A stretch of 64,000 bases of DNA from NCBI RefSeq assembly GCF_004341365.1, contig NZ_SLXH01000009.1:59328-123327 (forward strand), in the 5' to 3' direction. Source of the stretch: Simplicispira metamorpha (lineage in GTDB: Bacteria > Pseudomonadota > Gammaproteobacteria > Burkholderiales > Burkholderiaceae_C). The translations under genes and the position numbers were made by a program. Position 1 is the stretch's first letter; each line of letters opens with the position of its first letter. A model generated the notes under the pieces. That model saw only the letters and a program-made list of their open reading frames with translations, searched no databases and was not told the DNA's origin. This document shows positions 8,710 through 18,525 of the stretch, in pieces.

Positions 8710-9735
8710 GTGTCCACTACGTTGCCAGTCCACCAAGCCGCCCCTGCCAAGGTAGGGTCTGGCTCGCAGCAGACTACACCCCCCTCCCGCAAGCCGCTGA
8801 TTTCTGGCGTGCTGGCGGATCGCATGTTTGGCTGGCTGGCGCGTGGCGCAGCCGTTTTGACGCTGGCTTTGCTGCTGGGCATCATGACCTCGCTGGTGAT
8901 TGGTGCCTGGCCCTCGATTGAGAAGTACGGCTTGGGCTTTTTGACCAGCACGGTCTGGGATCCCGTGCAGAACGAGTACGGCGGTCTGGTCATGATTTAC
9001 GGCACGCTGGTCACTTCTTTCATTGCCTTGCTGGTGGCGGTGCCAGTGAGCTTTGGTATCGCTTTGTTCCTGACAGAGCTGTCGCCAGCCTGGCTCAAAC
9101 GCCCCTTGGGTACCGCCATCGAATTGCTGGCTGCTGTGCCCTCCATCGTTTATGGCATGTGGGGGTTGATGGTGTTTGGCCCTATTTTGGCCACCTATGT
9201 CCAGCAACCCTTGCAATCTTTGTTGAGCGATGTGCCCTACCTGGGCGCTTTTGTGTCGGGGCCGCCGGTGGGCATCGGCATTCTGTCGGCAGGCATCATC
9301 CTGGCCATCATGATCATTCCGTTCATTGCGTCGGTGATGCGTGACGTGTTTGAAGTGACACCGCCGCTGCTGAAAGAGTCGGCCTACGGTCTGGGCTCTA
9401 CCACCTGGGAAGTCGTCTGGAAGGTGGTGCTCCCCTACACCAAGACGGGTGTGCTGGGTGGCATCATGCTGGGTCTGGGGCGCGCGCTGGGCGAGACCAT
9501 GGCAGTGACTTTCGTGATCGGCAACATGAACCAGCTCAACTCCCTGTCGGTGTTTGAAGCAGCCAACAGCATCACTTCGGCTTTGGCCAACGAGTTCGCC
9601 GAGGCGGGCGAAGGTTTGCACCAGGCATCGTTGATTTACCTGGGTCTGGTACTGTTTTTCATCACGTTCGTGGTGCTGGCGTTGTCCAAGGTGCTGCTGG
9701 CCAGCCTCAAGAAGAACGAAGGAGCGCGCACATGA
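8710..9735 (+). CDS. pstC: Phosphate ABC transporter permease PstC
   Basis: PstC is one of the two membrane subunits of the high-affinity phosphate importer. Six hydrophobic segments are readable, with the permease motif '[15 protein letters not shown]' around residue 140 and the EAA-type cytoplasmic loop '[17 protein letters not shown]' that contacts PstB. I chose the GTG at 8710 because AAAGG precedes it by 7 nt; an in-frame GTG at 8659 lacks a good ribosome site and would begin only 7 nt after the pstS stop. The gene ends overlapping pstA by 4 nt. Confidence 0.94.
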   Translation: MSTTLPVHQAAPAKVGSGSQQTTPPSRKPLISGVLADRMFGWLARGAAVLTLALLLGIMTSLVIGAWPSIEKYGLGFLTSTVWDPVQNEYGGLVMIYGTLVTSFIALLVAVPVSFGIALFLTELSPAWLKRPLGTAIELLAAVPSIVYGMWGLMVFGPILATYVQQPLQSLLSDVPYLGAFVSGPPVGIGILSAGIILAIMIIPFIASVMRDVFEVTPPLLKESAYGLGSTTWEVVWKVVLPYTKTGVLGGIMLGLGRALGETMAVTFVIGNMNQLNSLSVFEAANSITSALANEFAEAGEGLHQASLIYLGLVLFFITFVVLALSKVLLASLKKNEGART

Positions 9736-10613
9736 CAACATCGCACAGCCTTTTGTCAGCGGCAGAGCAGACCCGCCAGCGCCAGGCGCGCTACAACAGC
9801 CGCAAGCGCGTCAACCAGATAGCCCTGACCCTGGCGCTGGCCGCCATGGCGTTTGGCCTGTTTTGGTTGGTCTGGATTCTGTGGGAAACCATTCGCCTGG
9901 GGGTTGGCGGTCTGAGTCTGGCCCTGTTCACTGAAATGACGCCGCCACCCAACGAGGCTGGTGGTATCTCGAATGCCATTTTTGGCTCTTTTGTGATGGT
10001 GATGATGGCCACCTTTGTGGGTACGCCCATCGGCATCATGGCCGGTGTGTATCTGGCTGAATACGATACGCACGGCTGGCTGGCATCCATTACCCGGTTC
10101 GTGAACGACATTTTGCTGTCGGCTCCCAGCATCGTGATTGGCCTGTTTGTGTACGCCGTGGTGGTAGCGCGGTTCAAAAGCTTTTCGGCATATGCCGGCA
10201 TTCTGGCGCTGGCTTTGATCGTGATTCCGGTGGTGATCCGCACCACAGAAAACATGCTCCTGCTCGTGCCTGCCGGGTTGCGTGAGGCGGCCTACGCACT
10301 GGGTACGCCCAAGTGGAAAGTGATCAGCATGGTCACACTGCGTGCGGCGCGCGCGGGCGTCATCACGGGTGTCTTGCTGGGCGTGGCGCGCATTGCGGGT
10401 GAGACAGCACCGTTGCTGTTCACGGCGCTGAACAACCAGTTCTGGAACTCCGATCTCTCCAAACCCATGGCCAGCCTGCCCGTGACCATCTTCAAGTTTG
10501 CCATGAGCCCCTACGAGAACTGGCAGCAGTTGGCCTGGGCCGGTGTGTTCCTTATCACTGTGGCAGTGCTGGGGCTCAACATTCTGGCGCGTGTTTTGAC
10601 GCGCCAAAAATAA
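9732..10613 (+). CDS. pstA: Phosphate ABC transporter permease PstA
   Basis: This 293-residue second permease subunit of the Pst importer starts in a 4-nt overlap with pstC (ATGA), so the two are probably translationally coupled and made one to one. It has about six transmembrane segments, the conserved '[15 protein letters not shown]' segment, and the EAA-type loop '[15 protein letters not shown]' followed by '[15 protein letters not shown]'. It pairs with PstC to form the phosphate channel energised by PstB. Confidence 0.96.
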   Translation: MTTSHSLLSAAEQTRQRQARYNSRKRVNQIALTLALAAMAFGLFWLVWILWETIRLGVGGLSLALFTEMTPPPNEAGGISNAIFGSFVMVMMATFVGTPIGIMAGVYLAEYDTHGWLASITRFVNDILLSAPSIVIGLFVYAVVVARFKSFSAYAGILALALIVIPVVIRTTENMLLLVPAGLREAAYALGTPKWKVISMVTLRAARAGVITGVLLGVARIAGETAPLLFTALNNQFWNSDLSKPMASLPVTIFKFAMSPYENWQQLAWAGVFLITVAVLGLNILARVLTRQK

Positions 10614-10628
10614 GACAAGGACGATTGC

Positions 10629-11426
10629 ATGCCTTCTTCTCTCCAACCAGGCGCAGCGGCGCCGACGCCCACCGAGTCCAAGATCACGGTGCGCGATCTC
10701 AACTTCTATTACGGCAAGTTCCACGCCCTCAAGGGCATCAATCTGGACATTCCTGCCAACAAGGTCACGGCCTTTATTGGGCCGTCAGGCTGTGGCAAAT
10801 CCACGCTGTTGCGCACGTTCAATCGCATGTTCGAGCTGTATCCCGAGCAGCGCGCCGAGGGCCAGATCATTCTGGACGGCGAAAACCTGCTCACCAGCAA
10901 ACAGGATGTGGCACTGATCCGGGCCAAGGTGGGCATGGTGTTCCAGAAGCCCACCCCCTTTCCGATGTCGATCTACGACAACATCGCGTTTGGCGTCAAA
11001 TTGTTTGAAAGCCTCAGCGCCTCCGATATGGAAGAGCGCGTGGAGTGGGCGCTGCGCAAAGCCGCTTTGTGGAACGAGGTCAAGGACAAGCTCAATCAAA
11101 GCGGCTCCAGCCTCTCGGGCGGGCAGCAGCAGCGCTTGTGCATTGCGCGTGGCATTGCCATCAAGCCCGAGGTGTTGTTGCTCGACGAACCGTGCTCTGC
11201 GCTGGACCCCATTTCCACCGCCAAGGTCGAGGAGCTGATCGCCGAACTGAAGACCGATTACACCGTGGTCATCGTCACCCACAACATGCAGCAGGCGGCG
11301 CGTTGCAGCGACTACACGGCTTATATGTACCTGGGCGATCTGATGGAATTCGGTGAAACCGAGCGCATGTTCTTCAAACCCCAGCGCAAAGAAACAGAAG
11401 ACTACATTACGGGCCGTTTTGGCTGA
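10629..11426 (+). CDS. pstB: Phosphate ABC transporter ATP-binding protein
   Basis: PstB is the ATPase that powers phosphate import. The 265-residue protein carries Walker A 'GPSGCGKST' (about residues 56-64), the Q-loop in '[18 protein letters not shown]', the ABC signature 'LSGGQQQRL', Walker B '[13 protein letters not shown]' and the H-loop 'VTHNMQQ'. 'PMSIYDN' is typical of PstB rather than of other ABC ATPases. It lies 15 nt after pstA and 11 nt before phoU. Confidence 0.98.
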   Translation: MPSSLQPGAAAPTPTESKITVRDLNFYYGKFHALKGINLDIPANKVTAFIGPSGCGKSTLLRTFNRMFELYPEQRAEGQIILDGENLLTSKQDVALIRAKVGMVFQKPTPFPMSIYDNIAFGVKLFESLSASDMEERVEWALRKAALWNEVKDKLNQSGSSLSGGQQQRLCIARGIAIKPEVLLLDEPCSALDPISTAKVEELIAELKTDYTVVIVTHNMQQAARCSDYTAYMYLGDLMEFGETERMFFKPQRKETEDYITGRFG

Positions 11427-11437
11427 CAGGAGACGGC

Positions 11438-12139
11438 ATGACCGAAAAGCATCTTTCATCGCAGTTCGACAGTGAACTGAACAGTGTTTCTGCCCGTGTC
11501 ATGGAGCTGGGGGGGCTGGTGGAATCGCAAATTCGCCAGGCCATCCATGCGCTGTCGCACTTCAGCCTGGAGTCTGTCAAGCAGGTGGCGGTCATGGAGA
11601 ACCGCATCAATGCCATGGAGGTCGAGATTGACCAAGACCTCTCCACCATCATCGCCAGGCGCCAGCCCACCGCGCGCGATCTGCGTTTGCTGATGGCCTT
11701 TTCCAAGGCCACAGCCAACCTGGAGCGCATGGGCGATGAGGCCAGCAAAATGGCGCGCATGGTGCAGTCCATCATCGAAAGCGGTGCTTCGCGCTCGCTG
11801 CCCACAATGGATTTGCGCGTGGCGGCAGACCTGGCTTCGGGATTGCTGCGCAAGGCGCTGGACGCGTTTGCCCGCCTCGATACCACCGCGGCAGTCGCCA
11901 TCCTCAAAGAAGACGATTTGATTGACCAGGAATTTGACGGTTTTGTGCGCAAGCTCATCACCTACATGATGGAAGACCCACGCACCATCTCGCCCAGCCT
12001 GGACTTGCTGTTTCTGGCCAAGGCCATTGAGCGCATTGGCGACCACTCCAAGAATCTGGCTGAACTGATCATTTACCTGGTCAAGGGCATGGATGTGCGC
12101 CACACATCGCTCGATCAGATTGAGTCAGCATTACTCTGA
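11438..12139 (+). CDS. phoU: Phosphate signalling protein PhoU
   Basis: PhoU connects the Pst transporter to the PhoR kinase and damps PhoB activity when phosphate is plentiful. The 233-residue protein is all-helical, with two PhoU repeats; each contains the metal-binding E/DxxxD pattern ('MGDEASKMARM' in the first, 'IGDHSKNLAELI' in the second). It lies between pstB and phoB, the usual place in proteobacteria. Confidence 0.96.
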   Translation: MTEKHLSSQFDSELNSVSARVMELGGLVESQIRQAIHALSHFSLESVKQVAVMENRINAMEVEIDQDLSTIIARRQPTARDLRLLMAFSKATANLERMGDEASKMARMVQSIIESGASRSLPTMDLRVAADLASGLLRKALDAFARLDTTAAVAILKEDDLIDQEFDGFVRKLITYMMEDPRTISPSLDLLFLAKAIERIGDHSKNLAELIIYLVKGMDVRHTSLDQIESALL

Positions 12140-12161
12140 CCTTCCTCTTTGGCCTTGTGCG

Positions 12162-12869
12162 ATGAAAAGACTTCCCCGCGTCCTGATTGTTGAAGACGAG
12201 CCCGCCATTGCAGAGCTGATTGCGGTCAACCTGCGCCACAACGGTTTTTCGCCGATTTGGTCGGAAGACGGCGATAGCGCCCAGCGCGAGCTGGACGCCA
12301 TCTTGCCCGATGTCATCTTGCTCGATTGGATGCTGCCCGGCCAAAGCGGGCTGGCGCTGGCGCGCAAATGGCGTGCAGACAGCCGTACCAAGCCCATCCC
12401 CATCCTCATGCTGACCGCACGCGGCGACGAGCCCGACAAAGTGGCCGGGCTGGATGCCGGTGCCGACGACTACATCACCAAACCTTTTTCCACCCAGGAG
12501 CTGCTGGCGCGCATCCGTGCCGTGCTGCGCCGGCGCGCGCCCGAGCAGCTGAGCGACAGCGTCAGCATTGGTGTGCTCACGCTGGATGCAGCCACCCACC
12601 GGGTGACGTGCCAAGAGCAGCCGGTCAAGGTCGGGCCTACTGAATTCAAGTTGCTGCACTACCTGATGAAGCACCCGGAGCGCGTGCACAGCCGCTCGCA
12701 GTTGCTCGACAAGGTCTGGGGCGACCACGTATTCATCGAGGAGCGCACCGTGGATGTGCATGTCAAGCGCCTGCGTGAGGCGTTGGGCATGGCCGGTGCC
12801 ATGGTCGAGACGGTGCGCGGTGCAGGCTACCGCCTCACGGCACAACCCAAGGCGTTGCTGCAAGCCTGA
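12162..12869 (+). CDS. phoB: Phosphate regulon response regulator PhoB
   Basis: This OmpR-family response regulator activates Pho-box promoters. The 235-residue protein has a receiver domain (residues 1-120) with the acidic pair Glu11-Asp12, phosphoacceptor Asp55 in 'ILLDWMLPGQSG' and Lys in 'YITKPFS', then a winged-helix DNA-binding domain ending in 'ERTVDVHVKRLREAL'. The ATG at 12162 begins at 'MKRLPRVLIVEDE'; the upstream open frame has no family similarity. It lies 22 nt after phoU. Confidence 0.97.
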   Translation: MKRLPRVLIVEDEPAIAELIAVNLRHNGFSPIWSEDGDSAQRELDAILPDVILLDWMLPGQSGLALARKWRADSRTKPIPILMLTARGDEPDKVAGLDAGADDYITKPFSTQELLARIRAVLRRRAPEQLSDSVSIGVLTLDAATHRVTCQEQPVKVGPTEFKLLHYLMKHPERVHSRSQLLDKVWGDHVFIEERTVDVHVKRLREALGMAGAMVETVRGAGYRLTAQPKALLQA

Positions 12870-12915
12870 GAACGTCTCCACCCCCCTTTCTCCTCCACCC
12901 ACCGGGTAATTTCGC

Positions 12916-14286
12916 ATGGCTTGGCGCATTCTTGTTTTTTCACTGAGCCAGGTGCTCGGGTTGCTGCTGGGCTGGTGGTACGGGGGCGCTTGGGGGGCTG
13001 CGGTGGGTGGTGCCTTGGCGGGTTGGTGCTGGTTTGCTGCTGATCTGGGGCGTGGTTTGCGTGTGCTGCGCTGGTTTCGCCATGGCGACCTGGATGCCTT
13101 GCCCCAGCCCATGCACGGCCTGTGGGGTCAGGCCCTGGACCGTGTGCGCCGCTTGCTGCGCGCACAGCAGTTACAGATTCAAGAGCGTGAGAGCCAGCTG
13201 GACGATATTTTTGCGGCACTGCAAGCCTCGCCCAATGGCCTGGTGCTGCTCGACTCCGAAGGCCACATTGAGTGGTGCAACCAGATAGCCTGCGCGCACT
13301 TTGGTTTTGATGCCGAGCGTGACCGGATGCAGCTGCTGGGCAATCTGGTGCGCGATCCAGACTTCACGGCCTACCTGGCCAGCAAAGATTACGCGCACGG
13401 CGTGGTCTTGCAGGGGCGCTCCAGCACGCCCTCGCGGCCCGTGCGCCTGTCGGTACACATTTACCCGCACGGCCAGGGGCGCAAGCTGATGTTGTCGCGT
13501 GACATCACGGCGCTGGAGCAGGCCGAGGCCATGCGGCGCGATTTTGTCGCCAACGTCTCCCATGAAATTCGCACGCCCCTGACGGTGCTGACCGGCTTTG
13601 TCGAGACGCTGCAAACCCTGAAGCTGTCTCCCGAAGAAAACGAGCGCTACTTGGCCTTGATGGCCCAGCAGGCCATGCGCATGCAAAACGTGGTGCAGGG
13701 CTTGTTGACGCTGTCGCGACTGGAGGACAGCCCCTGGCCGGGCAAGGGCGAATGGGTATCGGTGCAGCGCTTGCTGGAGCAATGCGCGGACGAGGGGCGC
13801 GCCCTGTCGCAGCTGCTCACGCGCAACCAGTCGCAGCACCACACCATGGTGTTTCCGCTGCCCGCTCCGGCAGAGGGGCTGGGCGAGATTGCGGGCATAC
13901 AGTCCGAGTTGCTGAGCGCGCTCTCCAACCTGGTGGCCAATGCGGTGCGCTACACACCTGCCAGCGGCTCCATCACGGTGAAATGGCGCTGGCTAGACGA
14001 TGGCGGCGCGGTGTTTTCAGTGCAGGACACCGGCCCCGGCATTGACCCCAAGCATGTGCCACGCCTGACAGAGCGTTTTTACCGCGTGGACCACAGCCGT
14101 TCGCGCGAAACCGGTGGCACGGGGCTGGGGCTGTCTATCGTCAAGCATGTGTTGCAGCGCCACGATGCCGTGCTGGAGATCGATAGCAAGCCTGGTCGTG
14201 GCTCCACCTTCAGCGTGCATTTTCCGGCCAGCCGGGTGCGCAAACCGCACAACGCGCTGGCCATGCCCACGCCTGGGGCCGGATAA
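12916..14286 (+). CDS. phoR: Phosphate regulon sensor histidine kinase PhoR
   Basis: PhoR phosphorylates PhoB when phosphate is scarce. The 456-residue protein starts with two membrane segments (about residues 5-45), followed by the PhoR-type linker and a PAS domain ('LQASPNGLVLLDSEGHIEW'). The H-box 'VANVSHEIRTPLTVL' has the autophosphorylated His216. The ATP-binding domain shows the N-box 'SNLVANAVRYT', G1 'DTGPGID' and G2 'GGTGLGLSIV'. It lies 46 nt after phoB, completing the pst-pho cluster, and converges on the gene at 14387 across a dispersed repeat. Confidence 0.96.
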   Translation: MAWRILVFSLSQVLGLLLGWWYGGAWGAAVGGALAGWCWFAADLGRGLRVLRWFRHGDLDALPQPMHGLWGQALDRVRRLLRAQQLQIQERESQLDDIFAALQASPNGLVLLDSEGHIEWCNQIACAHFGFDAERDRMQLLGNLVRDPDFTAYLASKDYAHGVVLQGRSSTPSRPVRLSVHIYPHGQGRKLMLSRDITALEQAEAMRRDFVANVSHEIRTPLTVLTGFVETLQTLKLSPEENERYLALMAQQAMRMQNVVQGLLTLSRLEDSPWPGKGEWVSVQRLLEQCADEGRALSQLLTRNQSQHHTMVFPLPAPAEGLGEIAGIQSELLSALSNLVANAVRYTPASGSITVKWRWLDDGGAVFSVQDTGPGIDPKHVPRLTERFYRVDHSRSRETGGTGLGLSIVKHVLQRHDAVLEIDSKPGRGSTFSVHFPASRVRKPHNALAMPTPGAG

Positions 14287-14316
14287 AGCGTTGCCTTTCG
14301 TGGGCATTTTCAGCTA

Positions 14317-14380
14317 CTTTTTTAATAGCTGCTTGCGCTTATTACACGGGCATTAGAGCCGGATTTGACCTGAAATTTTG
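14317..14380 (+). repeat. Dispersed 60-bp repeat, copy between phoR and the GT-C-like gene
   Basis: The left core AATAGCTGCTTGCGC is followed by a 12-nt spacer and the degenerate right arm CATTAGAGCC. It lies between convergent genes and no other terminator is visible there. Confidence 0.75.
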
Positions 14381-14386
14381 GCTCTG

Positions 14387-16075
14387 TCAGGTTGGGCGGC
14401 GGCGGTACAGCACCAGCACATCCTTGGCGTCGGTGGGGCGCGCAATGCGCTGCTGTTCCTGCCAGCGGGCGCTGTGGTGCGGTGCGGGCGTGTCTGCCGG
14501 TGCAATCAGCCAGTCGCAGGTGTGGTGGCTGTCCGCAGGCAGTAGTTGCAGCTTGCCGTGGTATTGCAGCGCTGCCACCTGGTTGCGGCTCAGGCGCTGG
14601 GCTGCCACGCAGCCGCTGGTGCCCTGGCCCAGTGCTGCCACGATGGCGCGCACCTGCGGCGCGTCGCTGCGGCCGTAGTTCAGCATGGGCAGCCACAGCG
14701 TCATCAGCAGCACCCAGCTGAGGGTGGAGCCTGCGGCGGGCAGCACCAGGCTTTTCCAGATGGCTGCGCGGTGGCGCTTGGCACGCCAGCCCACCAGCGC
14801 ACACCAGGCGGCGCTGGCCACCAAAGCCAGCAGCAGCGCCAGCATCGAAAACTCGGGCACAAAACCAGGTGCCAGCTTGGCCACGTTGGCGGCCGGTTTG
14901 GCCGGGATATGCGTTTGCGTGGAAATCCACACCACCCAGATGGCAATGGCGCAGCTGCTGAAGAACAGCAGCGTGAACCAGTCCACCAGTGCGGCCACGC
15001 TGCGGCTGAGCGTGGGCAATGCAAAAGCCGCCAGTGCCGCCAGCGCGGGCAGTGCCAGCAGCAGTGCGCGGTCTGCCGGTTGGGTGGTCAGGGTGGCGCC
15101 CAGGGATACGAGCACAAACCACAGCGGCAGCAGCAAATGCCGGTGTGGTGCGCGCGTGGCGATTTGTTTGCGCCAGCGCCACAGCGTCCATAGTGCCAGC
15201 GGCCAGGCCGGCCAGGTGAACCAGAGCAGCAGCCGGGCCAGGCTGGCGCTGTCATCGGCCTGGGGCAGGGTGGCGTGCCAGCGCAGCAGGTCAAGTTGCC
15301 AGGCCAGCAGGGCTGCCCCCAGGCTGAGTGCGACCACCATCAGGCCCCACCACCGGGCACCGGCACGTGTTTGCAGGGCGCAGCGGTATTCCAGCAGGCA
15401 CAGGGCCGCGCCACCCGCGCCGTACAGCAGCGCCAGCGTGGGTGCGCCGCTGAGCACCAGCCCCAGCAGGCCAGCCACCAAGGCCAGCACAGGGCGCCAG
15501 CGCAGGTGGGGGGCACCCGCCAGGGCAAAAAACACCAGCGTCGTGCAGCACAGTTGTGTCAGGTACGAGGTCACCTCGTGCGAAGGCTGTGCCAGACCCA
15601 GGCAAGCCAGCAAGGCCAGCAGGGCGCCATCGGCCATGGCACAGGCATAGTCGGCGGGCTGTGCCTCGCCACCGAACGCGAAGGCCACGGGTTGCGCGCC
15701 ACGGCTGCGTGCCAGCCAATACACGCCATGCCAGGTGGCCCACAGCGTGAGCACCAACATGGCAATGAACGGGATGCGCGCGGCCAGCTCGGGTGGCAGT
15801 ACGGTGCCCAGCCCCTGCAAGGCCCAGGCGCCCAGCCAGTACGGCAGCAGCCCCAGGGTGTCGGGCGCCATGCCCAGCAACTGGGGCGCCAGCCAGTCGG
15901 TGTGGCCCTGCGCCAGTGCGCGCATGTAGCCAAATGCCACCATGTCGGTACCGCGCCATGGGTCACGCGCCACAAAGCCCGGCAGGATGTAGGCCAGACA
16001 CAGCAACAGCAGCGCCGGCCGAGGCAGCCTGCGCACAGCACTTTGCGCCACGATGGCGGGGGTCAGATGGTTCAC
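14387..16075 (-). CDS. Polytopic membrane protein, GT-C glycosyltransferase-like (ArnT/PMT type)
   Basis: This 562-residue protein has about 11-12 hydrophobic segments and an extracytoplasmic C-terminal tail. The first loop 'GFVARDPWRGTDMVAFGYM' resembles the acidic first loop of GT-C enzymes such as ArnT and protein O-mannosyltransferases, which use lipid-linked sugars. The remainder is Leu/Ala-rich and shows no firm motif. A role in glycosylating an envelope component is possible but not shown; the donor and acceptor are unknown. It converges on phoR and lies downstream of rpmE2 on the same strand, separated by a terminator. Confidence 0.7.
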   Translation of the reverse strand: MNHLTPAIVAQSAVRRLPRPALLLLCLAYILPGFVARDPWRGTDMVAFGYMRALAQGHTDWLAPQLLGMAPDTLGLLPYWLGAWALQGLGTVLPPELAARIPFIAMLVLTLWATWHGVYWLARSRGAQPVAFAFGGEAQPADYACAMADGALLALLACLGLAQPSHEVTSYLTQLCCTTLVFFALAGAPHLRWRPVLALVAGLLGLVLSGAPTLALLYGAGGAALCLLEYRCALQTRAGARWWGLMVVALSLGAALLAWQLDLLRWHATLPQADDSASLARLLLWFTWPAWPLALWTLWRWRKQIATRAPHRHLLLPLWFVLVSLGATLTTQPADRALLLALPALAALAAFALPTLSRSVAALVDWFTLLFFSSCAIAIWVVWISTQTHIPAKPAANVAKLAPGFVPEFSMLALLLALVASAAWCALVGWRAKRHRAAIWKSLVLPAAGSTLSWVLLMTLWLPMLNYGRSDAPQVRAIVAALGQGTSGCVAAQRLSRNQVAALQYHGKLQLLPADSHHTCDWLIAPADTPAPHHSARWQEQQRIARPTDAKDVLVLYRRRPT

Positions 16076-16121
16076 GCGTCAGTCAGGGAAGGCTTGGGGT
16101 GGCTGGAGAATAAGCGCAAAC

Positions 16122-16155
16122 AAAAAGGCAGCACGGTTGCCCGGGCTGCCTTTTT
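16122..16155 (-). terminator. Rho-independent terminator downstream of rpmE2
   Basis: AAAAAGGCAGC (16122-16132) pairs with GCTGCCTTTTT (16145-16155). On the minus strand the stem is followed by a T run. It lies just after rpmE2. Confidence 0.8.
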
Positions 16156-16171
16156 GGCGGAGCAGCGAAGA

Positions 16172-16429
16172 TTACTTCGCCACAGTCGTCTTGCCGAAAC
16201 GGTTGCGGAACTTCTCGACGCGGCCGCCCATGTTGTCCACCGACTTTTGCGTGCCGGTGTAGAAGGGGTGCGACTCAGACGAGGTATCGAGCTTGTACAG
16301 CGGGTAGTCCTTGCCTTCAAAGGTTTCGGTTTCCTTGGTGTTCACGCAGGAGCGGGTCACAAACTTGAAACCGTTGGACAGGTCCACGAACAGAACTTCG
16401 CGGTAGTTGGGGTGAATGCCTTCTTTCAT
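16172..16429 (-). CDS. rpmE2: 50S ribosomal protein L31 type B
   Basis: This 85-residue L31 paralogue is of type B: it lacks the CxxC zinc ligands of type A and is about 15 residues longer. It starts '[16 protein letters not shown]' and contains the family blocks '[10 protein letters not shown]' and '[11 protein letters not shown]'. I chose the ATG at 16429 because AAGGA precedes it by 6 nt, whereas a TTG two codons upstream lies within that site. Type B L31 usually replaces the zinc form under zinc limitation, but here it may be the only copy. It is followed by a strong terminator and preceded by rho, an order common in betaproteobacteria. Confidence 0.95.
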   Translation of the reverse strand: MKEGIHPNYREVLFVDLSNGFKFVTRSCVNTKETETFEGKDYPLYKLDTSSESHPFYTGTQKSVDNMGGRVEKFRNRFGKTTVAK

Positions 16430-16517
16430 GATCAATCCTTGTCAAGTGCGGGAGCCGCGCCAAACCGCTTGGCGTACTTTCCGCAATAAAAAGCCCTCGA
16501 TTATAGCCCGCAGTCCC

Positions 16518-17780
16518 TTAACCGCCCCGGCGCATGGCGTCGAAGAAATCCACATTCGTTTTGGTTTCCTTCATTTTCTTGATCATCAGCTCCATGGATT
16601 CGATCTCGTCCATGTTGTACATGAACTGGCGCAGGATGCGGGTTTTTTGCAGAATTTCAGGCGCCAGCAGCAGCTCTTCGCGGCGGGTGCCGCTCTTGTT
16701 GAGTTCGATGGCAGGGAACACGCGCTTTTCATACAGGCGGCGATTCAGGTGGATTTCGCAGTTGCCCGTGCCCTTGAATTCTTCAAAAATCACCTCGTCC
16801 ATGCGGCTGCCGGTATCGACCAGCGCCGTGGCAATGATGGTCAGTGAGCCGCCTTCTTCCACTTTGCGCGCTGCGCCAAAGAAGCGCTTGGGGCGTTGCA
16901 GTGCGGCTGCGTCCACGCCGCCCGAAAGCACCTTGCCCGAGGACGGCACGACGTTGTTGTAGGCACGGGCCAGGCGGGTGATGGAGTCCAGCAAAATCAC
17001 CACGTCTTTTTTCAGCTCGACCAGGCGCTTGGCGCGTTCGATCACCATTTCAGCGACGTGAACATGGCGCGCCGCTGGCTCATCAAAAGTCGAGGCAATG
17101 ATCTCGCCCTTCACCGTGCGCTGCATTTCGGTGACTTCTTCGGGGCGCTCGTCCACCAGCAGCACCATCAAATGCACATCGGGGTTGTTGGCGGTGATGG
17201 CGTGGGCAATGTGCTGCATCATCACCGTTTTGCCGCTCTTGGGTGGAGCCACGATCAGAGCGCGCTGGCCGCGGCCAATCGGGGCAATGATGTCGATGAT
17301 GCGGCCAGTGATGTTTTCTTCGCTCTTGATGTCGCGCTCCAGCCGCATGTGCTCCTTGGGGAACAGCGGCGTGAGGTTTTCAAACATCACCTTGTGCTTG
17401 TTCTGTTCGGGCGGGCCATCGTTGACCCGGTCGAGCTTGGTCAGCGCAAAGTAGCGCTCACCATCCTTGGGCGTGCGCACTTCGCCTTCGATCATGTCGC
17501 CGGTGTGCAGGTTAAAGCGCCGCACCTGGCTGGGGCTGATGTAGATGTCGTCGGTGCTGGCCGTGTAGCTGGTGTCGGGGCTGCGCAGGAAGCCAAAGCC
17601 GTCGGGCAGGATTTCCAGCACGCCATCGGCAAAAATCTGCTCACCCGCTTTCGCCCGCTTCTTGATGATGGCAAACATCAGTTCCTGCTTGCGCATGCGG
17701 CCGCCGTTTTCGATTTCAAGCGCTTCGGCCTGCTTGAGGACTTCAGACACGTGCAGTGCCTTGAGTTCGTTGAGGTGCAT
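16518..17780 (-). CDS. rho: Transcription termination factor Rho
   Basis: Rho is the hexameric RNA helicase that ends transcription at unstructured C-rich sites. The 420-residue protein has the N-terminal helix bundle, the cold-shock-like RNA-binding domain ('[20 protein letters not shown]'), Walker A 'APPKSGKT' near residue 180, Walker B '[17 protein letters not shown]' and the R-loop '[17 protein letters not shown]'. The ATG at 17780 starts the family-typical '[15 protein letters not shown]'. The 259-nt leader between trxA and rho may allow the autoregulation known for rho genes. Confidence 0.98.
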   Translation of the reverse strand: MHLNELKALHVSEVLKQAEALEIENGGRMRKQELMFAIIKKRAKAGEQIFADGVLEILPDGFGFLRSPDTSYTASTDDIYISPSQVRRFNLHTGDMIEGEVRTPKDGERYFALTKLDRVNDGPPEQNKHKVMFENLTPLFPKEHMRLERDIKSEENITGRIIDIIAPIGRGQRALIVAPPKSGKTVMMQHIAHAITANNPDVHLMVLLVDERPEEVTEMQRTVKGEIIASTFDEPAARHVHVAEMVIERAKRLVELKKDVVILLDSITRLARAYNNVVPSSGKVLSGGVDAAALQRPKRFFGAARKVEEGGSLTIIATALVDTGSRMDEVIFEEFKGTGNCEIHLNRRLYEKRVFPAIELNKSGTRREELLLAPEILQKTRILRQFMYNMDEIESMELMIKKMKETKTNVDFFDAMRRGG

Positions 17781-17975
17781 GGGGGTGACTCCTTGGCGGA
17801 GTTGGTATGAATCTTGGGGGGAATGCGAGATGCCGGAAAAACTGCGGTAGGCAGCTTGGGCCAACCGGGTGATCTGGTGCAGGCTGCCAATGCGTGCAGC
17901 CCAAAGATCGACACAGATTATGACAGGAAAATTTTCGGGAAAATCGCGCTGCTCTGGCGCATATCACAGGAGAAA

Positions 17976-18002
17976 CCCTCCGCCTTGGCTTGGGACGGAG
18001 GG
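17976..18002 (-). terminator. Hairpin downstream of trxA
   Basis: CCCTCCG (17976-17982) and CGGAGGG (17996-18002) form a 7-bp stem with a 13-nt loop, followed on the minus strand by a short T-rich stretch. It lies 38 nt past the trxA stop and probably ends trxA transcription, partly or fully. Confidence 0.5.
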
Positions 18003-18039
18003 CGCGCAGGCTGTGAGTGCGCTGCGCGGGGAGGGCGTA

Positions 18040-18372
18040 TCAGGCCAGCTGTTGGTCGATGAAGGCAGTGAGCTGGGCCTTGCTCAAGGCGCCCACTTTG
18101 GTGGCGACCAGTTCACCGTCCTTGAACAGCATCAGCGTCGGGATGCCGCGGATACCAAATTTGGCCGGAACTTCGCGGTTTTCATCGACGTTCATTTTGG
18201 CCACTTGCAGCTTGCCTTGGTAGGCGCTGGCCACTTCGTCCAGGATGGGGGCAATCATCTTGCAGGGGCCGCACCACTCAGCCCAGTAGTCCACCAGCAC
18301 GGGCGGGGCTGCCTTGAGTACGTCGGCTTCAAAGCTGGCGTCAGAGACGTGTTTGATCAATTCGTTGGCCAT
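18040..18372 (-). CDS. trxA: Thioredoxin 1
   Basis: This 110-residue cytoplasmic thioredoxin reduces protein disulfides using electrons from thioredoxin reductase. The active site WCGPC has Cys34 and Cys37, the cis-proline lies in '[13 protein letters not shown]', and the buried Asp is in 'VLVDYWAEW'. The ATG at 18372 gives the normal family length. It lies upstream of rho on the same strand and diverges from the flavoprotein gene at 18526. Confidence 0.97.
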   Translation of the reverse strand: MANELIKHVSDASFEADVLKAAPPVLVDYWAEWCGPCKMIAPILDEVASAYQGKLQVAKMNVDENREVPAKFGIRGIPTLMLFKDGELVATKVGALSKAQLTAFIDQQLA

Positions 18373-18525
18373 GAATTTTCCTTCAATCGGGGGGCGCTCA
18401 AGATAAAGTGCGTGCATTGTGACAGAAACCGGTGTTTGCACCGCTGCTGCCAGCCTGTTTTTAGCTATGACCCTGATAGCAAGAAGTGTAGGCCTGGCGC
18501 GCGTGTGGCAAGTATATGATCCAGC

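Noticed and set aside
18455..18500. AGCTATGACCCTGATAGC between trxA and the flavoprotein gene as another repeat copy
   Set aside because: Only a short TAGCTAT/GATAGC resemblance is present; both arms are missing, so I do not count it.
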